NCBI RefSeq assembly: GCF_026625885.1
Contig: NZ_CP113068.1
Location: 3,968,001 to 4,032,000, forward strand
Source: Roseateles sp. SL47
GTDB lineage: Bacteria > Pseudomonadota > Gammaproteobacteria > Burkholderiales > Burkholderiaceae_C
Length of the DNA: 64,000 bases
Direction of reading: 5' to 3'
Below, one piece after another: positions 8,992 through 16,238 of the stretch. Numbering within the stretch: the stretch's first letter is position 1; every line of letters begins with the position of its first letter. Made by a program: the position numbers and the translations under genes. The notes under the pieces are model-generated. The model saw only the letters and a program-made list of their open reading frames with translations, searched no databases and had not been told where the DNA came from.

Positions 8992-9309
8992 AGGGTTGCG
9001 CTGATTCTTGGGGTATCCCTGTTGGGAGGTGCAGCAACGGCAACGCAAGGTGGAACCCAGGTCATTGATGTCGTATCGGGCACCAGCCAGAAATTGATTC
9101 AGTCAGCGCTTCCCGAATTCGCGCGCCATGGTTTAGACCTGACTGGCTACCGCATCGTTGTCATGACGGTGAGTGGTCATTACGTCGTTCTCTTCGAAGA
9201 CTTGAATACACCCTCTGGTCAGCGTGGGACTACCTCCACGAAGCGGAGCTTTGAAGTCGAGTTCGACGATGATCGGAGAAGGGTTGTTCGAGCCAACTTC
9301 AGTCGCTGA
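8992..9309 (+). pseudogene. Small exported protein lacking its start codon (downstream of IS scar)
   Basis: From 8992 the frame reads RVALILGVSLLGGAATATQ, a typical signal peptide missing only its initiator Met, followed by about 85 mature residues including DLTGYRIVVMTVSGHYVVLF and the ending RRVVRANFSR. No ATG, GTG or TTG lies at the right place; the codons just upstream come from the transposase junction. The gene's 5' end was apparently removed when the element lost its right end. I do not recognise the family. Its position after an RHS toxin tip makes an immunity protein a possibility, but that is only inference. It may be unexpressed, or translated as the tail of the upstream frame. Confidence 0.6.
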
Positions 9310-9527
9310 CGAGAACGCGACATTTCGGCGTCGAGGTCTTCAGCTTTAGTTCCGCTCGTCGCAGACCCCGGCAGTGGGTGTGGCCAGCCAGACGCCTTGT
9401 GAAGGTTGAGCCTCTCCCACTTTTGGGAGTGTCACGCCGCTCACGCGGCCTGCAAGATGAAGTCGCAACCCGATCCTTGTCCGATCAGGGCGATCAATCC
9501 CCGCCGCTCCCCCTCTGAAAGCCGACC

Positions 9528-10070
9528 ATGGCCAAACTCAGCGACACCAAGAAGTCCGACCTCAAGACCCGCCGCAAGGCGCCGCTGGCCACCCCCAGCG
9601 ACCTCTCGTCCGAAGCCGCCACCGACATCAGCGCCGCCCTGAACGGCATCCTGGCCGATGTCTTTGCGCTCTACCTGAAAACCAAGAACTTCCATTGGCA
9701 CATGAGCGGCCCGCATTTCCGGGACTACCACCTGCTGCTGGACGAGCAAGGTGACCAGCTCTACGCCATGACCGACCCCATCGCCGAGCGCATCCGCAAG
9801 GTGGGCGGCACCACGCTGCGTTCCATCGGCCACATCAGCCGCCTGCAGCGCATCAGCGACAACGACGCCGACTATGTCGACCCGCTGGACATGCTCGCCG
9901 AGCTGCGCGAGGACAACAAACTGCTGGCCGGACGCCTGCGCGAAGCCCACAACGTCACGGACGAGCACCGTGACATCGCTTCCTCCAGCCTGCTGGAGAA
10001 CTGGATCGACGAAACCGAACGCCGTACCTGGTTCCTGTTTGAATCCAGCCGCATCAGCCGGGAAGCCTGA
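9528..10070 (+). CDS. dps: Dps ferritin-like DNA-protection protein
   Basis: Dodecameric iron-storage protein that oxidises Fe(II) with peroxide and shields DNA in starvation and oxidative stress. Length is 180 aa. The family motif KTKNFHWHMSGPHF is clear, and the inter-subunit ferroxidase residues His56, His68, Asp83 and Glu87 keep the spacing of E. coli Dps His51/His63/Asp78/Glu82. The Lys/Arg-rich N-terminal tail (residues 1-20) is of the type that binds DNA. A zinc-finger gene follows after only 2 bases, so the two are probably co-transcribed. A hairpin at 9414-9429 lies upstream without a T tract. Confidence 0.93.
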   Translation: MAKLSDTKKSDLKTRRKAPLATPSDLSSEAATDISAALNGILADVFALYLKTKNFHWHMSGPHFRDYHLLLDEQGDQLYAMTDPIAERIRKVGGTTLRSIGHISRLQRISDNDADYVDPLDMLAELREDNKLLAGRLREAHNVTDEHRDIASSSLLENWIDETERRTWFLFESSRISREA

Positions 10071-10072
10071 CC

Positions 10073-10381
10073 ATGGGATACCGCTGCGTTCATGCGGCCG
10101 GTATCCGGCAGGTGGTGCCCAGTGCGCTGGGGTGTGAGGAATGCCTGAAGCTGGGCAGCGAGTGGGTGCACCTGCGCATCTGCCGCACCTGCGGCCATGT
10201 GGGCTGCTGTGATGAGTCCCCGCATCGCCATGCCCGGGCGCATTTCCACGAGACGCAGCACCCCATCATTGAAGGCTACGACCCGCCGGAAGGCTGGGGG
10301 TGGTGTTTTGCGGACAAGGTGATGGTGGACCTGCAAGGAGACACCACCCCGCAAAAGGGCCCGATTCCGCGCTTTGACTGA
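10073..10381 (+). CDS. UBP-type zinc-finger domain protein
   Basis: Protein of 102 aa consisting almost wholly of one UBP-type (ubiquitin-hydrolase-like) zinc finger. Cys and His ligands appear as GCEEC, ICRTCGHVGCCD, and HRHARAHFHETQHPI, which is the family's hallmark. The C-terminal GWGWCFADKVMVDL also fits. Bacteria have no ubiquitin, and the role of these stand-alone domains is unknown; protein-terminus binding is a guess. It starts 2 bases after the dps stop codon, suggesting translational coupling. Confidence 0.85.
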   Translation: MGYRCVHAAGIRQVVPSALGCEECLKLGSEWVHLRICRTCGHVGCCDESPHRHARAHFHETQHPIIEGYDPPEGWGWCFADKVMVDLQGDTTPQKGPIPRFD

Positions 10382-10513
10382 ATGTCGCACTGGCGGGTGG
10401 TTGGACCTGCGCACGGGCTCACCAACAGGCGCAGTCGATCCCCCAACAGGCCGGGCCTTTGCAACCCGACCGCAGGCCTCACGCGGCCGGGCCCCGCCGC
10501 CCGGTTTCCAGCC

Positions 10514-11533
10514 TCACTGCTTGGGCTTGCCCGTCGACCCGCGCACCACCAGCTTGGGAGGCTCCGTCACTGACATCGGCAGCGGATGATCGGGCTTGGC
10601 ATTGATTTCCGACTGCAGCATTTGCACCGCCAGCATGGCCGCTTCCGCCGTTGGCATGGCCACGGTGCTTAATGCCGGGCGCATCTGATGCGCCAATTGA
10701 ATGTCGGTGACGCCGATCACCGACAGGTCCCGGGGCACTTCCAGCCCCAGTTCGGCTGCCGCCTGCAGCACCCCGAGCGCAGGCAGGTCGTTGGTGGCAA
10801 AGACCGCGGTCAACCCCGGCACACCGGCCAGCAGACTGTGCGCCGCATTACGGCCTTCATCGATCGTGTCATGCCCGTAGCGCAGATGGCTGGCAGGCAA
10901 CTCCACGCCGGCCTTCTGTACCGTGTCGATGAACCCTTGCAGCCGCCACTTGTGATTGCCGCTGGGCTCGCTGCCGCTCACCGCGCCCAGCCGCTTGTGG
11001 CCCAGGCGCAGCAGGTGTTCGGCCGCCAGCACACCCGCCTGGTACAGATCCACAGCGATGCAGGGCAGGGGCGGCGGCTCCTGCGGCCGCTCCCACATGC
11101 ACAGCACCACCGGCACGCCGCGTCGGCGCAGGTCCTGCAAAGCATCCAGCTGGACAAAGTCCGCATTCATCACGATCACGCCCTGCGCCAGCGCACCGCC
11201 CACGGCGTCCAGGTAGGCGCGTTCCTGCGCCGGATCGTCATTGGTGTTGCACACCAGCAGGAAGTAGCCGAGCTTGCGGGCCGCCCGCTCCACCTCCAGC
11301 GCGAACTCGGGGTAGAACGGGTTGGCAATGCTGCTGACCACCAGCGCCATGGTGTGAGGTTTGCCCTCCACCAGCGCCCGTGCCATGAGGTTGGGCCGGT
11401 AGCCCAGGGCCTCCACGGCCGCCAGCACGCGTCGGCGAGTGTCCTCACCGACCTTTCCACGGTTGCGCAGCACATTCGAAACCGTGGCTGCGGTCACCCC
11501 GGCGGCCCGCGCCACCTCAACAAGCGTCGTCAT
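10514..11533 (-). CDS. LacI-family transcriptional regulator of the galactan locus
   Basis: Sugar-responsive repressor of 339 aa. The N-terminal helix-turn-helix is TLVEVARAAGVTAATVSNVL, followed by the hinge helix GYRPNLMARALVEG and a periplasmic-binding-protein-like effector domain (VVSSIANPFYPEFALEVERA ... GVTDIQLAHQMRPALSTV). Its ATG overlaps the galK stop codon (ATGA), so it is the last gene of the GH42-galT-galK operon and is probably autoregulated through the palindrome at 15951. The three TTAATCGNTTAA palindromes in this locus have the central CG expected of LacI-family operators. The inducer, probably galactose or a galacto-oligosaccharide, is inferred. Confidence 0.9.
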   Translation of the reverse strand: MTTLVEVARAAGVTAATVSNVLRNRGKVGEDTRRRVLAAVEALGYRPNLMARALVEGKPHTMALVVSSIANPFYPEFALEVERAARKLGYFLLVCNTNDDPAQERAYLDAVGGALAQGVIVMNADFVQLDALQDLRRRGVPVVLCMWERPQEPPPLPCIAVDLYQAGVLAAEHLLRLGHKRLGAVSGSEPSGNHKWRLQGFIDTVQKAGVELPASHLRYGHDTIDEGRNAAHSLLAGVPGLTAVFATNDLPALGVLQAAAELGLEVPRDLSVIGVTDIQLAHQMRPALSTVAMPTAEAAMLAVQMLQSEINAKPDHPLPMSVTEPPKLVVRGSTGKPKQ

Positions 11534-12756
11534 GCCGTGATCGTACCCGCTGGCCAGGGCCAGGATTCCGCCTTGGCCCCCGGGCCCGCTTCACACAGGT
11601 AGACCAGCGCCGGCAACCCTTCAGGCGAGCGGTAGCCGCGCTCCAGGGCTTCCAGTGCCTTGGGCACCAGTTCCTTCTTCAGCAGCGCAATGCAGCAGCC
11701 GCCGAAACCGCCCCCCGTCATGCGGGCGCCGCCTTCGTGGCCCACCACGTCCTGCAGCAATGCTGCCAGTTGGTCCACGGCCGGCACGGTGATTTCAAAG
11801 TCGTCCCGCATCGACTCGTGCGAGGCCTTCATCAGCCGGCCCAGGCGCGGCAGGTCACCCGCCTGCAGGGCTTCGGTGGCCTCCAGCACGCGGCTGTTCT
11901 CGGTGATGATGTGGCGCGCGCGGCGGAAGACCTTGTCCTCCAGCTTCACGCCGGCCAGCATCTCCAGCGTTGCATCACGCAGGGCCGGCACGCCCAGCGC
12001 GCGGGCGGCCTGCTCGCATTGGGCGCGGCGTTCGTTGTAGGCGCTGTCCACCAGGCCGCGCTTGACCCGCGAATGGGCAATCAGCAGCGCGGTGCCTTCC
12101 GGCAGCGACACCGGCCGGGTGTCCAGCGAGCGGCAGTCGATCAGCAGGGCATGTTCCGGCTTGCCTTCCGCGCTGGCGAGCTGGTCCATGATGCCGCACT
12201 GGCAGCCCACAAAACGGTTCTCGGCCTGCTGCGCGAGGCGCGCCAACTGCTTGCCGGTGAGCGCCGAATCACCAGCAATGCGCTGTGCCGCCCGCAGCAG
12301 GCCCAGCGCCAGCGAAGCCGATGAACTCAAGCCCGCGCCCATGGGCACGTCGCCGGAGATGACCAGATTCATGCCCGCCGGGCGGGCCATCAGCGGCACC
12401 AGTTGAGCCAGCGTGCCACGCACATGGTCCCGCCAGCCGCCGCCGGGGAAGTGCGGGGGTGTGGCGCTCAGGGGAAAGTGGTCGTCGGCGCCGGATTCAT
12501 CCAGGGCCAGCGCATCCACCTGCAGATCGTCGCGCGGGCCCGCTGCGATCCAGGTGTCCCGGTCGATGGCCGCCGGCAGCACAAAGCCGTCGTTGTAGTC
12601 GGTGTGTTCGCCGATCAGGTTGACCCGCCCGGGAGCCCGTGCCAGCACGGTGGGCGCCACGCCGTGGCGCTCGGTGTAGGCCCGCACGACTGCTTCGGCG
12701 GTCGGCGGCAGGCTGGTGGACGATGAAGAGGACAAAGGGGAAGCAAGAGTAGCCAT
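11530..12756 (-). CDS. galK: Galactokinase
   Basis: Phosphorylates alpha-D-galactose with ATP to galactose-1-phosphate, the first step of the Leloir pathway, in the cytoplasm. The galactokinase signature GRVNLIGEHTDYNDG lies at residues 43-57, the GHMP ATP-binding motif PMGAGLSSSASLALGLL in the middle and RMTGGGFGGCCIALL near the C-terminus. Start ATG 12756 gives 408 aa and lies 7 bases after the galT stop codon; the frame is open further upstream, but that region is galT sequence. It overlaps the regulator gene by 4 bases. The ordering GH42-galT-galK-regulator makes this a dedicated galactose operon. Confidence 0.95.
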   Translation of the reverse strand: MATLASPLSSSSSTSLPPTAEAVVRAYTERHGVAPTVLARAPGRVNLIGEHTDYNDGFVLPAAIDRDTWIAAGPRDDLQVDALALDESGADDHFPLSATPPHFPGGGWRDHVRGTLAQLVPLMARPAGMNLVISGDVPMGAGLSSSASLALGLLRAAQRIAGDSALTGKQLARLAQQAENRFVGCQCGIMDQLASAEGKPEHALLIDCRSLDTRPVSLPEGTALLIAHSRVKRGLVDSAYNERRAQCEQAARALGVPALRDATLEMLAGVKLEDKVFRRARHIITENSRVLEATEALQAGDLPRLGRLMKASHESMRDDFEITVPAVDQLAALLQDVVGHEGGARMTGGGFGGCCIALLKKELVPKALEALERGYRSPEGLPALVYLCEAGPGAKAESWPWPAGTITA

Positions 12757-12763
12757 CGGGAAT

Positions 12764-13819
12764 TCAACGCTGGCGGTAGTGAACGGTGGATTGCTCGCGC
12801 AGGCGTGCGGCGGCCTGCTCGGGCGTGAGGTCACGCTGCGATTCGGCCAGCAGCTCAAAGCCGACCATGAACTTGCGCACCGTGGCGCTGCGCAGCAGCG
12901 GCGGATGGAAATGGGCATGCAACTGCCAATGGGCGCCGTCAGGGGCATCCGGGCCGCTGGGGGCGCCGTGCCAACCCATGGAGTAGGGGAAGCTGCATTG
13001 GAAGAGGTTGTCGTAGCGGGTGGTCAGCTCCCGCAGTGCCAGGGCCAGGCTGGTGCGCTGGGCCGGCGTGAGCTGCTGCAGGCGCTGCACCGGGAAGCGC
13101 GGCAGCAGCAGGGTCTCAAACGGCCATTCTGCCCAGTAGGGGACGATGGCCAGCCAGTCGTCGTTTTGCACCACCACACGCTCCGCATGCTCGGCTTCGG
13201 CTCGGGCCAGTGCCAGCAGCATCGGTTCACCGCGTTGTTGCAGCCAGGCACGCTGCTGCTCGTCTTCGCGGTGGGGCAGCTCGGGCAGGAAGTCGCAGGC
13301 CCAGATCTGGCCATGCGGATGAGGGTTGGAGCACCCCATCATCGCGCCCTTGTTCTCAAACACCTGCACCCAGCGCCAACGTTGGCCCAGTTCTTCGCTC
13401 TGCTCGCACCACATGTTCACCACACCTTGCAGCGCGGCCGTGTCCAGTTCCGGCAGGCTGCGGCTATGGTCGGGGGAGAAGCAGATCACCCGGCTGGTGC
13501 CCCGCGCCGGCATGGCCTGGAACAGGCCGCCTTCAGCATCGGCGCCCAGGCCGTCCGGCGCCGGCACATCGGCCATCAGCGCGGCAAAGTCGTTGTCGAA
13601 AACGAAAGTGCCGGTGTAGTCCGGATTTTTCTCGCCATTGATGCGGGTGTTGCCGGCGCACAAATAGCAGGACGGATCATGGGAGGGCCGTACGTCCGTA
13701 TCCGGGCTTTCGGTCTGGCCCTGCCACGGGCGCTGGCTGCGCTGCGGGGACACCAGCACCCAGCGCCCGGCGAGCGGGTTGTAGCGGCGGTGAGAGTGTT
13801 GGTTGCGGTCGAAGGACAT
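12764..13819 (-). CDS. galT: Galactose-1-phosphate uridylyltransferase
   Basis: Transfers UMP from UDP-glucose to galactose-1-phosphate, giving UDP-galactose and glucose-1-phosphate. The active-site box NPHPHGQIW is intact with His167-Pro-His169; His169 is the uridylylated residue by family rule. Metal-binding features CYLCAGN and the C-terminal HAHFHPP are also present. Length, 351 aa, is typical of class I GalT. It lies 59 bases downstream of the GH42 gene and 7 bases before galK. The partner epimerase galE is not in the window. Confidence 0.95.
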   Translation of the reverse strand: MSFDRNQHSHRRYNPLAGRWVLVSPQRSQRPWQGQTESPDTDVRPSHDPSCYLCAGNTRINGEKNPDYTGTFVFDNDFAALMADVPAPDGLGADAEGGLFQAMPARGTSRVICFSPDHSRSLPELDTAALQGVVNMWCEQSEELGQRWRWVQVFENKGAMMGCSNPHPHGQIWACDFLPELPHREDEQQRAWLQQRGEPMLLALARAEAEHAERVVVQNDDWLAIVPYWAEWPFETLLLPRFPVQRLQQLTPAQRTSLALALRELTTRYDNLFQCSFPYSMGWHGAPSGPDAPDGAHWQLHAHFHPPLLRSATVRKFMVGFELLAESQRDLTPEQAAARLREQSTVHYRQR

Positions 13820-13878
13820 CGTGTTGCAAGGATAAGGGGCGGAACCTTACGGCACATGACGTGCCGAGGGAATGAGGG

Positions 13879-15930
13879 TCAACGCGTCCCGTGCGGAGCG
13901 TGGGGCGCCAGCCAGGCTGCCACGCCGCCGGGCGGCAGTGTCGCATTGCCCAGCAGCAGCGCAACACCCGACGGCAGCGGCACCGTGGCGTCGCCGGGGC
14001 CGTGGTTGATGGCGAATTGCAGGGCGCCACGGCGCCGCAGCCGCAGGCCCGGCGCTTGTGCGCTGATGGCCATGCTGTGCAGGCCGGCGCGCTGGGCGGC
14101 GTCCTGCAGCCAGGTCAGCAGCAGGCGGTCGTCCACCAGCATGGCATGCAGATCGACGCGGCCATGGGTGACGCGGGCCGGCCAGCCGTCTTCGCATCGC
14201 TCGCGCACTTGAACCTCCATGCCTTCGGCAGACGTCTCCAGCTCCACCAGGTCCCGCCACTGCGAGGCCTGGCCGCAGGTGTGGCCATCGCCGGTCTGCA
14301 CCGCATAACGGCGCCCCGGACGCATCGACTCCACCGCGCGCACGCGGACCGGCATCCAGCGCCGCAAGGGGCCGGGGGGCAGGGGCTCGCTGATGGTCAG
14401 GCGCTCCGTCTTGCTGCCAGTGCGCGGGCCGGCGACGATCACGCCGCGATGCGCCTCCAGGCGTTCCACCAGCCGTTCTGACACATGCAGGGCTTGGGGT
14501 ACGACCACCAGGGCGTAGGCGGAGAGGTCCGTCTCCGGGCCGACCACGTCCACGTTCAGGCCCAGTTGGCGCAGCGCCGAGTAGTAGCGGATGGCCACGC
14601 CAAAACCGGCCATGTCCTTGCCCTGCGGCTGGATCTGGCCCATCCACAAGGACGGATAGTCCAGCACCAGGGCCACCTGGGCTTGCGCCGTCTCCAGTGC
14701 TTCGGGGCCGGCGGCCTGCAGCACCTGGTCGATCTCGCGCCGCACCACGGCGGCTTCCTCACCGCCGACATCCCGCTGCCCATCGGGCCGGTGCAGACCG
14801 GAATGCATCTGCTCCTGGCCGTAGGGCAATTGGCGCCAGCGGAAATACGACACCAGTTCCGCCCCGTGGGCGAAGGCTTCCCAGGTCCAGGCGCGCACCA
14901 TGCCGGGCAAGGGCAGGGCGTTCCAGTCCGCCCAGTTCACTGGGCCGGCCTGCTGTTCCATCACCCACATCCGGCCGTGGCCAATGCCGCGGTAGAGGTC
15001 ATGATGGAAGGCGCTGATGTCCGGGTGGCCGGTGCGGGCCCATTGCTGGCGCTCAGCCTCGGTGACGAAGGTGGCGGCGGTGTCGATGTGGCCGAGCGGG
15101 TAGCTGTCCCAGGCGGCAATGTCCAGGTCACGGCCCATCTCGTGATGGTCGAACTCGCCGAACAGGCCCATGAAGTTGTGCAGCACGGGCCGGCCGGGGG
15201 CGTGCTGGCGCAGCAGGTCCACCTGCATGCGGTTGTAGCGCACCACTTCGTCCGACGTGAAGCGCCGGAAGTCCAGTGCATGGGTGGGCAGCGCGCTGGT
15301 GGGTTGGCCGACCGGGAAGCCCACATGTTCAAAGCTCAGGAACTGCACGCCCCAGAAGGCTGTGCCCCAGGCCTCGTTGAGGGCCTCGATGGTGCCGTAG
15401 CGCTGCGCCAGCCAGCGGCGGAATGCGGCCAGCGCGGCCGGGCTGTAGGAGAGGGTGGTGTCGTGGCAGCCGTATTCGTTGTCGGTCTGCCAGGCGATGA
15501 CGGCGGGATGCTGGCCGTAGCGCTGCGCCATGGCGGTGACGATGCGCTGGGTGGCGGTCCACATCGACGGGCTGGAGAAGCAGTAATGGCGGCGGGCGCC
15601 AAAGGGCTTGACGCGGCCCTGGGCATCCAGCGGCAGCACATCCGGATGGGCCTCCACCAGCCACTGCGGGGGCGCGGCGGTGGGGGTGCCCAGAATGACC
15701 TTCAGGCCTTCTGCGGCCAGCGTGTTGATGGCCTCATCCAGCCACTGCCAGTCAAACTGGCCCTCGGCAGGCTCCATGCGGGACCAGGCGAACTCCGCAA
15801 TACGGACGGTGGAGAGGCCCAGCTCACGCATGGCGCGTGCATCATCGGCCCAGCGCTCGCGCGGCCATTGCTCGGGGTAATAGCACACGCCCAGGCGCAG
15901 TGGCGGCGTCGCGGTGGAGGTCGGGCTCAC
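13879..15930 (-). CDS. GH42 beta-galactosidase
   Basis: Cytoplasmic beta-galactosidase that releases galactose from short galacto-oligosaccharides. The N-terminal motif LRLGVCYYPEQWPRERWADD is the family hallmark. The acid/base is Glu152 in WQTDNEYG and the nucleophile Glu325 in WVMEQQAGPVNW. A trimerisation domain and a small C-terminal beta domain follow. No signal peptide is seen. I chose GTG 15930 (683 aa), just before the conserved start of the barrel; the frame stays open upstream to 16251, but that stretch contains the operator and has no family likeness. The operator TTAATCGATTAA lies 21 bases upstream. First gene of the operon with galT, galK and the regulator. Confidence 0.93.
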   Translation of the reverse strand: MSPTSTATPPLRLGVCYYPEQWPRERWADDARAMRELGLSTVRIAEFAWSRMEPAEGQFDWQWLDEAINTLAAEGLKVILGTPTAAPPQWLVEAHPDVLPLDAQGRVKPFGARRHYCFSSPSMWTATQRIVTAMAQRYGQHPAVIAWQTDNEYGCHDTTLSYSPAALAAFRRWLAQRYGTIEALNEAWGTAFWGVQFLSFEHVGFPVGQPTSALPTHALDFRRFTSDEVVRYNRMQVDLLRQHAPGRPVLHNFMGLFGEFDHHEMGRDLDIAAWDSYPLGHIDTAATFVTEAERQQWARTGHPDISAFHHDLYRGIGHGRMWVMEQQAGPVNWADWNALPLPGMVRAWTWEAFAHGAELVSYFRWRQLPYGQEQMHSGLHRPDGQRDVGGEEAAVVRREIDQVLQAAGPEALETAQAQVALVLDYPSLWMGQIQPQGKDMAGFGVAIRYYSALRQLGLNVDVVGPETDLSAYALVVVPQALHVSERLVERLEAHRGVIVAGPRTGSKTERLTISEPLPPGPLRRWMPVRVRAVESMRPGRRYAVQTGDGHTCGQASQWRDLVELETSAEGMEVQVRERCEDGWPARVTHGRVDLHAMLVDDRLLLTWLQDAAQRAGLHSMAISAQAPGLRLRRRGALQFAINHGPGDATVPLPSGVALLLGNATLPPGGVAAWLAPHAPHGTR

Positions 15931-15950
15931 AGGCGGTAGATGAAAGGAAG

Positions 15951-15962
15951 TTAATCGATTAA
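15951..15962. promoter_or_regulatory. LacI-type operator, GH42 side
   Basis: Perfect 12-bp palindrome TTAATCGATTAA, 21 bases before the GH42 start codon. It differs at one central position from the two other copies in the locus (16191 and 30109). Confidence 0.75.
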
Positions 15963-16190
15963 CTCGATTGGAGCAAGCGCGTTGGGCGATGTCAACGACA
16001 ACCAGGGTACAGCCGGAGTCTCGCCACGACAGTCCGGGCCGGCAGGACGGCGAGGCCGCATAGAATCGCAATGGCCGCATGCCCAGGAAGGATGGGCCCC
16101 GCAGCCGGGTGGCCCGGGCCTTGGGCGCACGACGTTCTTGGGGGTTACCCGCATTGCCCCCCGGTCGCTCATTAGGTCTACTCTTTTGAA

Positions 16191-16202
16191 TTAATCGCTT
16201 AA
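16191..16202. promoter_or_regulatory. LacI-type operator, GH35 side
   Basis: TTAATCGCTTAA, 36 bases before the GH35 start codon and identical to the core of the site at 30109. The A/T-rich site stands out in GC-rich surroundings. Confidence 0.75.
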
Positions 16203-16238
16203 CCTGCCGATCCCACCCCTGGGGGCAGCCCAAAAAAC

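Larger units (their letters stand above)
15931..16238. promoter_or_regulatory. Divergent promoter region between GH42 and GH35 genes
   Basis: The 308-base gap drives the GH42-gal operon leftwards and the GH35-transporter operon rightwards. It contains one operator-like palindrome near each end (listed separately) and nothing else I can name. No clear sigma-70 hexamers were assigned. Confidence 0.7.

Noticed and set aside
9414..9429. Hairpin CTCCCA-CTTT-TGGGAG before dps
   Set aside because: No T tract follows in either direction and the stem is only 6 bp, so it was not called a terminator.
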